This document shows, piece after piece, positions 33,507 to 44,106 of a stretch of 64,000 bases of DNA. Position 1 is the stretch's first letter, and every line of letters begins with the position of its first letter. The translations under genes and the position numbers were made by a program. Location: positions 1 to 64,000 of the forward strand of contig JBDSHZ010000002.1 in NCBI GenBank assembly GCA_039918235.1, read 5' to 3'. This DNA comes from Pseudopedobacter sp039918235. Its GTDB lineage: Bacteria; Bacteroidota; Bacteroidia; Sphingobacteriales; Sphingobacteriaceae. A model generated the notes under the pieces. That model was not told the origin of the DNA and made no database searches. It saw only the letters and a list, made by a program, of their open reading frames with translations.

Positions 33507-36500
33507 ATGAAATTAAAATTAACTCTTTTGCTCTTGTTATTCATGGGCATTCAATTTTCACAACTTGCTGTAGCGCAAAGTTCGCAAGCTTCCATTACAG
33601 GTAAAATAGTGGATGAAACTAAAAGGGCACTACCTGGTGTTTCTATTTCCGTAAGAAATACAGCTACCGGTTTTACCACTAGTACTACTACCAATGGGAA
33701 TGGAGAATACACCATGAAGCAGTTGCCTTTAGGTGGGCCATATACTTTAAGTGCAAACTTTGTGGGCTACGGCGAACAGAAGAAAGAAGGAATCATGCTC
33801 AACCTTGGTGACTTGCAGCAGATTGATATTCAATTGGAAGTGACTACCCAAAATTTAGGAACTGTTGTTGTTTCTGCCGGTGTAAGGGCGGCCATACCTA
33901 CCTTAGGTGCCTCAACCGCTGTAAGTGCGGCCAATATTGAGAAGCTTCCGGTAAACGGCCGTAACTTTACCACCCTAATAGACCTTTCACCATTGAGCAA
34001 TGGAGGCAGCATTGGTGGTCAGCTTTCTACTTCCACCAATTTTACTATTGATGGGATGACGGCTAAGAACCCGACTTTTGGAGGTACTTCTAGCCCTGGC
34101 GCACCTTATTCCATCTCTATTGAAGCAGTAAGGGAATTTAAAGTTGTCACCAACCAATATGATGTAACTTATGGAAGAAGTGGTGGCGGATCGATCACTA
34201 CGGCTACCAAATCAGGAACCAATGCTTTTAAAGGTAGTGCCTTTTTATTTGGCAGGGCCGATTGGTTGTCATCTCCAAATGATATCAGAGGAGTAAAAAG
34301 AACCAATGACTTTTCTACCTACCAGTATGGATTTTCTTTAGGTGGCCCTATTGTGAAAGACAAAGCGCATTTTTTTGTGGCAGTAGATCATGAGAAAGAT
34401 GCCCGTCCGTTACAGATTGCAGACATCCAAAGTGCTGCGGATGAAAAGCGTTTAAGTGTTACCCAGCCTGTACTGGATCAGTACTTAACCATTGCCAGAA
34501 ACAAATATGGAGTAGCTAATACCCCTCAATTTGGTTCCTTTGATAAAGATGCCCGTACAGATGCTATTTTTGCAAGGGTTGATTGGCAGTTAAATGCAAA
34601 AAACCTTTTAACCTTTAGTGATAACTATATTTTTAACTATAAGGATAAGAACATCAATGATAACAGTGCCATCAACTTATTTGAGGTTTATGGAGACAAT
34701 AGGACTAAAAGTAACAGTTTGTCAACTTCTTTAAGAACGGTGATCAGTCCGCGTTTAACCAATGAAGCTAAATTACAGTACCTTACTTCCTCTTATGAAA
34801 GTATTACCAGTGATCAGGTACCGCAGGCCAATATTCCTAGGGCTATTGTAGAAAGAGTAGCTTCTGTGATTGATGCCAAAACTGTTTACACTACTATTCA
34901 ATTAGGAGGACAACGCTATTCTCCCGAGTTTTTCTTTAGTAATGTAGCACAGGCTACCAATAACCTGTATTTTAATACCGATAAGATCAACTTTACTTTT
35001 GGTGCAGATTTGATGTATACTCATATGTATTCTAGATATGGTAGTGAGTTAAACGGTAGGTTTTATTTTACTGGAATGGATGCCTTTAATAATATGACGC
35101 CTTACCGTTACGCCCGTGAAATCCCATTGGTTGATGACCCTACAGTAAGACAGAATTATATCAATACGGCAGTTTATGCTCAAATGCAGACCAAGTTGGC
35201 CAAAGGGTTGGATATGATGGCAGGGATGAGGGCAGATTATACGGATTATCTAAATAAGCCTAACTTCAATCAGGTGGTGTTTAATGACCTAGGTTTGAAA
35301 ACCGATCATTCTTTAACCACTTTTCAGATCCAGCCACGTGTGCAGTTTACTTGGGATGTTGCAGAGCGTCAAAAAGATATCATCAGGTTAGGAGCAGGTA
35401 TTTTTGGATCGGATATTCTTAATTACACCATGATCAACAATATGGTATTTGATGGAAGTTTAATTACTGCAGTAGATATTCAGGGAGCTAATGTGCCTAA
35501 GCCAAACTTCACAGGTTATAGGGATAATCCATCTACTGCGCCAGGAGTAGATCTGTTGAATAACCCAGCCATCTCCCAGCTTTCTACCATTAATTTAAAT
35601 AGAGAGGATGTGAGGATCCCTGTACTTTATAAAGCAAATTTCTCTTACAATAGGATCATTAGTAGCAGATTAAGAGTAGGAGTAACTGCTTATGGAAGTT
35701 TAGCTAGAAATAACTATATGTACACTGATGCAAATATGGTGGATCAGCCTTTTTTCCGTTTGGCAAATGAGGGCAATAGAGGAGTGTATGTTCCTGCCAA
35801 TTCCATTAAAGTAGCCAATGGTGCAACTGACTGGACTTTAGGTAGAAAGACCAATAATGTAGGTAGGGTACTGGCCTTAAACAGTGAAGGAAAAGTAAAT
35901 CAGTACTCTTTTGTTTTTGATGGTGCTTACAAATACTTTAAAAATGGGGAAATTTCTTTCAGCTATACTTATAACGATACCAGAGATAATACTACCTATA
36001 ATGGCAACGTAGCAAACACCGCTACTTTGGCATTATAGGTAAAAGATGATCCAAGAGATTTGAGTAAGCTATCTGCATCCAGCAACCAGTTCAGAAATAA
36101 GGTGGTGTTTTACGGAACCTTGCCTACTATTTATGGGTTAAATATTGGCGTAAGGTATTCAGGGATTGGTGGCTCAAGATATTCTATGATTGTTGCAGGA
36201 AATGTGAACGGAGATTTTGTGGCGTCCAATGACTTGGCTTACGTTTTTAATCCAAATAATCCTACTGTTGATGCCGCGGTAAAAACAGGCATTCAGGCCA
36301 TTTTGGATAATCCTTTAGTGAGTAAAGGTTTTAAGGATTACCTAAACAAAAGTATGGATGGGGTAGCCGAGCGTAATGGTGGCATCAACGGTTTCAGTGG
36401 GCAGTGGGATATACGTGTGGCCAAAAAATTCAAAACTTATAAAGGACAGTTTGTGGAACTTTCTGCTGACGTTTTCAACTTCGCAAATTTATTGAATAAA

Positions 36501-36665
36501 GAGTGGGGAGTAACTGAAGCTTTAGGTACGCAGTCCATTTATTCTATCGGTGGTTTTAACGCCGCTAACAATACTTATAAATACAATGTTAACCCAAATG
36601 CGGGAATTATCAATCCTTCTGGCAGCCCTTACCAGATTCAGTTAGGTTTAAGATATGGATTTTAA
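33507..36665 (+). pseudogene. Oar-like TonB-dependent receptor interrupted by an in-frame TAG
   Basis: A large outer-membrane receptor. After a signal peptide (to about residue 23) come a carboxypeptidase-regulatory-like domain (about 28-110, SITGKIVDETKRALPGVSI), a plug (LPVNGRNFTTLIDLSP, GGGSITTATKSGTN) and a long barrel ending in LRYGF. The frame reads 843 codons to a TAG at 36036-36038, then continues without shift (VKDDPRDLSKL) to 36665. Without the TAG the protein would have about 1052 residues, normal for the family. This is a nonsense mutation, a sequencing error, or rarely a readthrough site. Its truncated form would lack the last strands and C-terminal insertion signal. Confidence 0.88.
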
Positions 36666-36666
36666 G

Positions 36667-37794
36667 ATGAAGCAATTAAAAGTATTGAATCTTGTCTGGC
36701 TCCTAATAATGTTATCGTGTTTTGCAAGGGCTCAAAGCAAGAACGCAGTTTTTTCGCCAGAAGTTAAAACAACTGGAGAAGTGACGTTTCGATTTTTGGC
36801 GCCCAATGCCAAAAATGTAAGGCTCATTATGGACGATGGTAAAGAACGTAAAATGCAACTGGACAGCATAGGGGTATGGAGTTATCAGGAAAATTTTAAT
36901 CCAGATATTTATAGATACACCTTTAACGTAGATGGAAATATCCTGCCCGACCCCAATAATCCTGATATCAAGCCTCTTTTTAAAAAGGCATTGGGGCAAA
37001 GCTTGGTGCAGGTCCATGGTCCGGATTCATTAAGTTGGGAATTGAAAAATGTGCCTCATGGAGAGCTTAGGCAACATTTTTATCAATCAAAAGTAGTAGG
37101 AGACCAAAGAGATGTCAGGGTTTACACGCCACCTGGTTATGACCCATTAAGGAAAGAGCCGTATCCAGTTTTATATCTTTTTCATGGCATTACAGATGAA
37201 ACCAGTGCTTGGATCACTGCTGGCAGGGAAAACATCATTATGGATAACCTGATTGCCGAAGGAAAAGCCAAGGAAATGATCATTGTAAATACCTTAGGAT
37301 ACGGTGCGCCGGAAATGTTTGTGCCAGGTGTTGCAGGGTATGATAAAGCGCTTTTACAAAAAAACGAAGAATTCTTTGTAAGGGAAGTGATAGAAGAGGT
37401 GATTCCAATGATTGAAAAGTTGTACCATACCAAGGCAGACAAAAAATATAGAGCCATTGCAGGGTTATCCATGGGTGGTGGTCAATCTTTGGATATCGGT
37501 TTAAATCATCCAAAATTGTTCAGCTATGTAGGAGGATTTAGTGCCGCTGTGATTTTACTTAACCCATCTTATGAGTTGGCTTTTCCAAAACTGGACGCCG
37601 ATATCAATAAGGAACTGAAGCTGATTTGGATTGCCATTGGTAGAGATGATTTTCTGATTGAATCAAATAGAAAGTATAGGGATTGGCTGTTAAGTAAAAA
37701 AATCAAGTTTAGCTATAAAGAGACAGAAGGTGTACACAGCTATCAGGTATGGCGCAGGTATTTAACCGAGTTTGCACCGCTATTATTTCAGTAA
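36667..37794 (+). CDS. Exported esterase with N-terminal E-set domain (CE1/Fes-like)
   Basis: About 375 residues. The signal peptide MKQLKVLNLVWLLIMLSCFA is followed by an immunoglobulin-like E-set/CBM48-type domain (EVTFRFLAPNAKNVRLIMDD). An esterase-D-type alpha/beta hydrolase follows: VLYLFHGITDETSAWI, nucleophile GLSMGGGQS, acid GRDDF, and catalytic His in EGVHSYQVWRRYL. Such enzymes cleave acetyl, feruloyl or siderophore esters; the substrate here is unknown. An upstream ATG at 36655 overlaps the receptor stop, while 36667 puts the signal peptide in normal form. It is probably one operon with the receptor. Confidence 0.87.
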   Translation: MKQLKVLNLVWLLIMLSCFARAQSKNAVFSPEVKTTGEVTFRFLAPNAKNVRLIMDDGKERKMQLDSIGVWSYQENFNPDIYRYTFNVDGNILPDPNNPDIKPLFKKALGQSLVQVHGPDSLSWELKNVPHGELRQHFYQSKVVGDQRDVRVYTPPGYDPLRKEPYPVLYLFHGITDETSAWITAGRENIIMDNLIAEGKAKEMIIVNTLGYGAPEMFVPGVAGYDKALLQKNEEFFVREVIEEVIPMIEKLYHTKADKKYRAIAGLSMGGGQSLDIGLNHPKLFSYVGGFSAAVILLNPSYELAFPKLDADINKELKLIWIAIGRDDFLIESNRKYRDWLLSKKIKFSYKETEGVHSYQVWRRYLTEFAPLLFQ

Positions 37795-37816
37795 TTTAGC
37801 GGGATTTTACCTTGTT

Positions 37817-37852
37817 AAAAATCCGATAGGTCATCGCCTATCGGATTTTTTT
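37817..37852 (+). terminator. Strong terminator after the esterase gene
   Basis: A 14-bp perfect stem (37817-37830 with 37837-37850, core ATCCGATAGG/CCTATCGGAT), 6-base loop and T-run. It begins 23 bases after the esterase stop. Confidence 0.9.
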
Positions 37853-37929
37853 AATGTGTTTAAATCGAGATTACCATTCCTGTCTTTTTGAATAAGCTAT
37901 GGCGGGTAAATTCTTGTCAATTTTTCGGT

Positions 37930-39640
37930 TATTTATTTTCAAAGGCATTCAAGAGTGCTTCGCAATTGCCTTCACAAAGAACATAAAATAAAATGGCATT
38001 AAGCACAAGGCTTGCCTGCCCTGGCCGGGCAATGGCTTTTCAACTTTTCTTGATAAAAGTTGAGCAAAATCGAGGCTGAAAAGCCTTTGTTCGGGATTGC
38101 TCAATAAATCTTTAAAACAACCTGCCTGTCCGGCAGGCAGGCAATCCGAGCCTTGGGAACGTCAGTGGGTAAACAAAGTCAGTACTTCACTTTTGCGGAT
38201 TGTTTGAAGCCTGTGCTTGATCGAAGGAAATGCAGCAGATTTATTGGCTCTCCCTCCAAATCCTTTATGGCCGTCCTTGCTGTGTGGCTCTGCTAAGCCT
38301 TTTCACCTTCTAGTGATCGCGAGGAATGAAGCGATCTCTATTTATGAAGTGATGTCTTTAATAAATAAATTTACTTTTTTGCCATTCCGCACAAGCTCTC
38401 CGGCCTTATGGCAGTCTAAGCCTAGTCACTTTCTCCTTGATGAGAAAGTAACTAAACAATCCCTGCCTGCCGGCAGGCAGCAAGGCATTGCACCTGTTGT
38501 CGCATAAAGCTATTATAAACCTTAGGACGATAAAGTTGAGGCCGCATTTGCGCTATTTCCCCCGCATGGCTTTAACTTTACCTCGTTCCATCATGGAATG
38601 AAAGTTTATACATGGTTTATAATGCTTTTTGCTTCCAATAGCTACAAGGCCATCCTTGTCGAATGGCTCTGCGTTGTTGCGCTGCAAGGTTGCCATGCTT
38701 TAGGGAGCGGTAGGAGTGCCGGGAGCATCAGAAAAGCGGGAGCACTGGCTTAGCTCCTGCAGTGCCGAGCCTATAGCGCTAGCGGTTTTACGCTCTTCTG
38801 GCAGTGGCTTTAGAACAGCACTTCCGAGTAAAAATCAGCGATGTAGCTTTTATGATGGTGTTGGGATGGTGGAAAAGGCACCTGAGGGACAAAAGAAGAT
38901 TTTTCGTTCTTTTCATCTGAAAAGGACATTTTACTTATTGAAATAGTAATCTTTATCCCTACCGCACAAACTCTCCGGCCTTATGGCAGGCCACGCCTAG
39001 TTACTTTTTTCATTTCTTGTTGTTTATTTCAAAGGCATTCAGGCCGCATTTGCGCTATTTCCCCTTTCATGGCTTTAACTTTTTCATAGTTATTTATTTT
39101 ATTAAGGTATTCAAGCATGCTCCGCAGGTTACCTTGTTCCATTGTAGCATGAGCGTTTGTAAAGGGCTTATAATACTTTTTTCGTGATTATATTTTATGT
39201 TATTGATCTCAAGTTCACTTCGTGAGTCTGCTTCCAACAGCTACAAGGCCGTACTTATATTGAGGCTCTGCTCTGAAATTTTGTAGGTTTGCAAGGAAGG
39301 GGGGGTGATATAAAGAGAACTGCTTTATTAAGGAAACAGTAGCCAGACAGAACTTTCTTTACCTTTTTAATTCCTCTTCAGGCGGTTGGGGTAATGATGA
39401 AGAAGTATTTGCACTAACTTTGATAGCCTGCCTGTCCGGCAGTCAACCGAAGCAGCGGAGAGTTTATTCAGGTTATATATTTTTTATTAAAGCTTTCATG
39501 TATTCGCTCCGTTCGGGTTTGGTTAATTTTGCGGAAAAACCGCGGAATATGCTTGAATGAGTTTGAAATAAATAAGAAGAAATGAAAAAATAACTAGGTT
39601 TGGCCTGCCATAAGGCCGTAGAGATAGGAGCGTAAAGCCT
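37930..39640. repeat. Gene-free repeat cluster
   Basis: About 1.7 kb without a credible gene. Two direct copies of a composite unit lie at 38385-38683 and 38961-39272. Each holds, in the same order, CTCTCCGGCCTTATGGCA, GGCCGCATTTGCGCTATTTC, a GTTCCAT block ending near TTATAAT, and CTACAAGGCC then GGCTCTGC. An inverted copy of the first block lies at 39591-39625. Palindromes of CCTGCCTG/CAGGCAGG type occur at 38121-38142, 38462-38480 and 39427-39442. GCGAGGAATGAAGCGATCTC at about 38319-38338 resembles a very widespread bacterial intergenic repeat. Frames at 38217-38507 and 38716-38946 read through repeats and are not genes. Confidence 0.8.
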
Positions 39641-39715
39641 TGAATTGCAGTTTAAAAACGCAGAATACTTTACAAAAGACCTTATTAAAACTTAAAAAAG
39701 ACCTAAATAAGAAAA

Positions 39716-40426
39716 TCAATTATCCTTCAACATTACCGTATTCAACTTAAAACTCCCATTATCCTTCACCAAACCTTTAGCAAACAACGTGTAGATTTTT
39801 CCTTTCGCCAAAACAAAACCCGTATTATTCGCCAATGCAGGCATTTTTGAACTGGCTCTTAACTGAATGTTGTAAGTTCCAGGCTTCAACTGTACATATT
39901 CGGTTCCAGAACGGTAATTGATGTTCTTGATCGTACTGATACTGTCGGTGCCTTTGTAAAAAACAAGGTCGAGGTTTGGGGAATCCGGGCTGGCATTGAT
40001 GAACCTTACTTTGGAAGTAGTATCCGTTAACACGGTTAAGTTATCTTCCGTAGAGATATAAGTCAGAGAATCTTTACCCACTTTCGCCGCTATAAAAACG
40101 GTGTAATTTTTAGCATTTTTAAAATAGAGATCAACCTGCGATTTGTTAATGGTATTGATGCCTACTTTGGCAGCTACGGAAGCAGTACCGGCCGAAATAT
40201 TTTGGTAACCAACATTGTCCCCAAATAGCAAAGGGGTAGGCGTTTTTAGGGTATCGTTCACATAAAAGCTGATGCTTCCAGTTTCAGGAATGGCATTGAT
40301 GACCCTTATTTTTGCTTCGCCAAACTGCAGAACAGGTACTACGGTATCCTTACAGGAAACTAGGAATAATAGCACTGCAAATAGGAGGATGCTGTGAAGA
40401 TTATTTTTCCAAATAGGTCTTATCAT
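39716..40426 (-). CDS. DUF4397 lipoprotein
   Basis: A 236-residue lipoprotein. The start is ATG at 40426 (the TTG at 40447 is less likely). The signal peptide ends in lipobox FLVSC, followed by two repeats of an immunoglobulin-like DUF4397 unit: IRVINAIPETGSISFYVND and VRFINASPDSPNLDLVF. YVQLKPGTYNIQLRASS and GKIYTLFAKG complete the second. The family is common in Bacteroidota surface proteins; no function is known. It lies downstream of dnaN beyond a terminator and borders the repeat cluster. Confidence 0.85.
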   Translation of the reverse strand: MIRPIWKNNLHSILLFAVLLFLVSCKDTVVPVLQFGEAKIRVINAIPETGSISFYVNDTLKTPTPLLFGDNVGYQNISAGTASVAAKVGINTINKSQVDLYFKNAKNYTVFIAAKVGKDSLTYISTEDNLTVLTDTTSKVRFINASPDSPNLDLVFYKGTDSISTIKNINYRSGTEYVQLKPGTYNIQLRASSKMPALANNTGFVLAKGKIYTLFAKGLVKDNGSFKLNTVMLKDN

Positions 40427-40462
40427 TTTTATTTTTCTTTTGGACAATTTCTATTTAAACGG

Positions 40463-40490
40463 AAAAGGCTCAGTTTTCATACCGAGCCTT
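40463..40490 (-). terminator. Terminator after dnaN
   Basis: On the minus strand AAGGCTC (40490-40484) pairs with GAGCCTT (40471-40465), followed by TTCC. It lies 22 bases after the dnaN stop; the T-run is short. Confidence 0.6.
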
Positions 40491-40511
40491 CTCTTATTGA
40501 TCAATATTATT

Positions 40512-41636
40512 TTATGCGTAGTTGTTCAGCATTACCGGCATCACCAACATCAGGATGTCTTCGTTCTCATCTTTAATGCTTGGGAACAAAATTCCTGCCC
40601 GGTTAGGGGTGCTCATCTCAATGGTAATTTCTTCGCCGCTCAAGTTGTTCAGCATTTCAATTAAGAACTTAGCGTTAAAGCCAATTTCCATGTCTTCCCC
40701 ATCAAACTGACAACCTATTCTTTCATGGGCTTCATTGGCGAAATCAATATCTTCAGAAGAGATGTTCAGTTCACTTCCGTTGATTTTTAAACGTACTTGA
40801 TGCGTGGTTTTATTTGCAAAAATCACGACTCTTTTTAAACAGTTTAAAAAGAGGCTACGGTCTAAAGTTAATTTGTTTGGGTTGTTCTGTGGGATAACCG
40901 CTTCATAATCTGGATAACGCTCATCAATTAAACGGCAGATCAAATGGATATTTGCAAATTTAAAGAAAGCGCTGGTAGCATTGTATTCAATGGCCACATT
41001 CACCTCATCAGATGGTAAAGAAGACTTCAATAAATTCAATGCTTTTTTAGGAAGGATGAAAGATGTTGCGGTATCCGCCTTCGCATCGTTTCTCCTGTAC
41101 CTTACCAATTTGTGTGCATCAGTAGCCACAAAAGTTACGTTCTGTGGAGAAAGCTGACAGAAAACACCTGTCATGGCTGGCCTCAACTCGTCATTACTTA
41201 CCGCAAAAATGGTTTTGTTAATGGCTTCTGCCAATACGGAAGCTGGGATATTTACCGAAGAAGCGTTCTCCACCACAGGGATTTTAGGGAAATCTTCTCC
41301 ATTTTCTCCGCTCAAGCGATATTTACCGTCTCCTGCGCTAATTTCAATAGCAAAAGTTTTATCATCTACCGAGAAAGCAATAGGCTGCTCTGGCAATGTT
41401 TTTAAAGTGTCTAATAATATTTTGGAAGGAACAGCAATCTTGCCACCTTCTTTAGATTCAACCGCAACCGAAGTGGTCATGCTGGTTTGCAAATCAGTAG
41501 CAGAAATGGTTAGACTGGAATCCTTTATTTCGAAAAGAAAGTTTTCAAGAATAGGCAATACTGCGGAATTGCTTAATGCCCCGCTTACTGCCTGTAAGTG
41601 TTTTAATAATGTTGAAGTAGAAACAATGAATCTCAT
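40512..41636 (-). CDS. dnaN: DNA polymerase III beta subunit (sliding clamp)
   Basis: A 374-residue ring-forming clamp that tethers replicative polymerase to DNA. The three clamp domains are recognisable: MRFIVSTSTLLKHLQAVSGA at the start, SGENGEDFPKIPVVE in the domain 1/2 transition, LVRYRRNDA, the VNVAIEYNATSAFF strand, and the C-terminal LVMPVMLNNYA. The final MPV/MLN segment corresponds to the conserved MPMRL-type tail near the protein-binding pocket. It is downstream of gldG rather than beside dnaA. A -7 element in the 46-base gap gives it an independent promoter. Confidence 0.96.
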   Translation of the reverse strand: MRFIVSTSTLLKHLQAVSGALSNSAVLPILENFLFEIKDSSLTISATDLQTSMTTSVAVESKEGGKIAVPSKILLDTLKTLPEQPIAFSVDDKTFAIEISAGDGKYRLSGENGEDFPKIPVVENASSVNIPASVLAEAINKTIFAVSNDELRPAMTGVFCQLSPQNVTFVATDAHKLVRYRRNDAKADTATSFILPKKALNLLKSSLPSDEVNVAIEYNATSAFFKFANIHLICRLIDERYPDYEAVIPQNNPNKLTLDRSLFLNCLKRVVIFANKTTHQVRLKINGSELNISSEDIDFANEAHERIGCQFDGEDMEIGFNAKFLIEMLNNLSGEEITIEMSTPNRAGILFPSIKDENEDILMLVMPVMLNNYA

Positions 41637-41668
41637 CTATTCGTTTTTTGTTTTAGCTTGTTAAAGGT

Positions 41669-41676
41669 CAAAAATA
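41669..41676 (-). promoter_or_regulatory. Possible -7 element of dnaN
   Basis: On the minus strand TATTTTTG fits TAnnTTTG, just after the gldG stop and 33 bases before the dnaN ATG. The -33 box is not clear. Confidence 0.4.
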
Positions 41677-41682
41677 TAAATT

Positions 41683-43374
41683 TTAAGCTGCATACTTTCG
41701 CTTACGGTAAATATGTTGAAAAATACCGAAAAGAATTAACATTATTAGCGGAAAGATGGTATTAATCAATTGCCATTTGGTTTTTTCCGCTACTAATTTG
41801 CCTTTATCAAGCAATCTCAACTGTATTTCTTTAGATCGTAAAGCAATCAAGCCCGAATCATCGGTCAAAAAATCTACGGCATTCCATAAAAAAGTTTTAT
41901 TGCCAAAGGTTTGCTGACTAAACCTGTCATAACCCAAAGGGAAAACGGATCCGTCTTTTTCACTTACCTGGTTTTTAAAAACATCGCCATCGCTAAATAC
42001 CAGCATCTTGGTCATTTTACTTTTCGCTAGGGTTTCTGGGAAACCAACAATCCCTTCTGGCACTGCCCTGTTCAGGAAGTTGGATTTGAAAGTCCCTTCT
42101 AACAATACACAAACCGCTTTGGGTTCACTTTGGAAAAGCTTAGGGTCTGGCGTGTCTTCAATCATATTCAGCGATACAATGGTGGGTGTTTCCAGCTCTC
42201 TATTATAAGGGGAAGTTGTGAGCAACACCGTTTTCTTCACACCTTTTACGCCTATGGTGTCTATGGTATTGATAAATTCTGTTTTAATACCATCTAGGTT
42301 TTTAATCATTGGATGCGTACTCACTGGCATAATAATAGGGTAGAAGAGCCAAGGTACCATTTGAATCTGCGCTTGCCCGCCTACTTTTCCCACACTTACC
42401 GGAATTTGGGCACAGTTCATATCACCCACCAAATCATAGTTGATGCGCACCCCGTAGGTAAAAAGCTGGTCGTCTAAATTCAGCTTTTTCTGAAAAGCCA
42501 GCTGTTCGCCACCGCTTCTTCTCATGCTGTCTAAATCTGCATTCACCTGATCAATGCTCCAGATCACTTTACCACCGCCCATCACAAACTGGTCTATCTT
42601 GTATTTCTCCAGTTCAGAAAACTCCACTTTGGGTTTGGCAATCACCATTACCTTTAGCTTGTTTAGCCCATCCAGTGTGATGTTGCTTAAATCAATTCTT
42701 CCCGCTTCATAACCATCTGCCAATGATTTCATCGCATCCTGCAATTCTAAATCACTTAATTCCCCATGCCCTTCGGTAAAACCTACTCGCGGTTTGCCAC
42801 CGGAAGTAACTTTCTTAATCGCGGAAGAGAAAGCGTATTCCAAATTTTGGATGGAGTTGTTCAATACTTCTTCAGGGTCTAAACCTTGGCGGGTCTGCAA
42901 CAGCTTTACTGGAATTTCTGTTCCATTAAAGGAAACCAAGGCAGCAGGGTAAATTACTTTTTGGGTCAGGCCCGATTCTGTTTTGACGCTTAAATTGGTA
43001 GGTTCAATTCCTTTTTGCGTCAGCTCTTGATAAACTTGCTCCTGTTCCTGCTGATTTTTACCTGCAATGGGATCAATAAATTCATAAATGATATTGCCTC
43101 CTGCATAAGCTTTATAATCAGAAAGCAGGTCTTTGGTGGCGTTTCTTAATCTTTTAAAACCAGAAGGGAATTCTCCCTGAAGATACACCGTCACCTTAAC
43201 AGGTTCTTTTAAATCCTGCAAAATCTGTACGCTGTTATCGGAAATGGTAAAACGTTTTTCTTTAGTGAAATCGAATCGGGTAAAGGAAAATTGAGATAAG
43301 ACATTGAGCAGTACCATCGCAACCAACGCAGCAACAAGCTGGACGAGGTCTTTCTTTTTTTGAGCGTTTACCAT
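41683..43374 (-). CDS. gldG: GldG, gliding-associated ABC transporter auxiliary protein
   Basis: A 563-residue protein with N-terminal (about 12-30) and C-terminal (LINTIFPLIMLILFGIFQHI) transmembrane helices and a large periplasmic domain between. FDFTKEKRFTISDNSVQIL near residue 35 and GKPRVGFTEGHGELSDLEL near 195 are characteristic of GldG/ABC-type uncharacterised transport proteins. With GldA and GldF it forms an ABC complex required for gliding in Flavobacterium, though its exact role is unclear. The start overlaps gldF by 7 bases. Confidence 0.93.
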   Translation of the reverse strand: MVNAQKKKDLVQLVAALVAMVLLNVLSQFSFTRFDFTKEKRFTISDNSVQILQDLKEPVKVTVYLQGEFPSGFKRLRNATKDLLSDYKAYAGGNIIYEFIDPIAGKNQQEQEQVYQELTQKGIEPTNLSVKTESGLTQKVIYPAALVSFNGTEIPVKLLQTRQGLDPEEVLNNSIQNLEYAFSSAIKKVTSGGKPRVGFTEGHGELSDLELQDAMKSLADGYEAGRIDLSNITLDGLNKLKVMVIAKPKVEFSELEKYKIDQFVMGGGKVIWSIDQVNADLDSMRRSGGEQLAFQKKLNLDDQLFTYGVRINYDLVGDMNCAQIPVSVGKVGGQAQIQMVPWLFYPIIMPVSTHPMIKNLDGIKTEFINTIDTIGVKGVKKTVLLTTSPYNRELETPTIVSLNMIEDTPDPKLFQSEPKAVCVLLEGTFKSNFLNRAVPEGIVGFPETLAKSKMTKMLVFSDGDVFKNQVSEKDGSVFPLGYDRFSQQTFGNKTFLWNAVDFLTDDSGLIALRSKEIQLRLLDKGKLVAEKTKWQLINTIFPLIMLILFGIFQHIYRKRKYAA

Positions 43375-44096
43375 TTTCTACCTCCCAAAACAGTTTTAGT
43401 CAACAATAAAAATAAAGCAATAAAGCTGAGAAAGTAAATCAGGTCGCGGGTATCTAATACGCCCCGACTGATGGACTGGTAATGCTCATTGATGCCGATA
43501 TTTAGGAGTACCTCATCAAATTGCTGCAGCGATAAAATCTGGCTCGCCGAATCAAATCCGCTGAAAGCGAAAAAACATAAAAACACGGCAATGGCAAATG
43601 CAATGATCTGATTTTTGGTAATGGAGGAAGCGAAAATTCCAATGGCCACAAATGCACCGCCTAATAAAAATAAACCAATGTAGGAGCCAATGACTGCACC
43701 GCTATCAATGTTGCCTTTTACAGCGCCCAATTGGTAAACAGAAATATAATAAACTAAAGTAGGGATTAAAGAAAAGAGCACTAAAGTTAAGGATGATAGG
43801 TACTTTCCCATCACAATCTGCCAGTCGGTAAGTGGGCGTGTAGCCAATAATTCAAAAGTTCCTTCTTTCTTTTCTTCTGATAAGGAACGCATGGTAATGG
43901 CCGGAATGAGAAACATGAAAAGGTAAGGAACGGTATTGAAGAGGCTGTCTAATCCGGCGTAGCCATATTCTAAAATGCTGGTATCTGGGAAAACCCAAAG
44001 AAATAAACTCAGCACCAACAGGAAAATCCCAATGGTGATGTAAGCCACCAAAGAGCTGAAATAGGAGTAGAGTTCTTTTTTAAATATAGTGAACAT
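43368..44096 (-). CDS. gldF: GldF, gliding-associated ABC transporter permease
   Basis: A 242-residue ABC-2-type permease with six hydrophobic helices. MFTIFKKELYSYFSSLVAYI at the start and ITMRSLSEEKKEGTFELLAT with RPLTDWQIVMGKYLSS in the cytoplasmic loop are diagnostic of the ABC-2/GldF family. It works with the GldA ATPase upstream and GldG downstream. A repeat-filled gap of about 230 bases separates it from the preceding gene, so the operon may be interrupted there. Confidence 0.92.
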   Translation of the reverse strand: MFTIFKKELYSYFSSLVAYITIGIFLLVLSLFLWVFPDTSILEYGYAGLDSLFNTVPYLFMFLIPAITMRSLSEEKKEGTFELLATRPLTDWQIVMGKYLSSLTLVLFSLIPTLVYYISVYQLGAVKGNIDSGAVIGSYIGLFLLGGAFVAIGIFASSITKNQIIAFAIAVFLCFFAFSGFDSASQILSLQQFDEVLLNIGINEHYQSISRGVLDTRDLIYFLSFIALFLLLTKTVLGGRKW

Positions 44097-44106
44097 CGTT
44101 TTGTGT

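Noticed and set aside
36060..36665. 201-codon frame starting at TTG as a separate gene
   Set aside because: It is the in-frame continuation of the receptor after a single TAG and encodes only its C-terminal barrel strands.
38217..38946. Two open frames (96 and 76 codons) in the repeat cluster
   Set aside because: Both are translations of dispersed repeats (for example the GCGAGGAATGAAGCGATCTC element) and palindromes.
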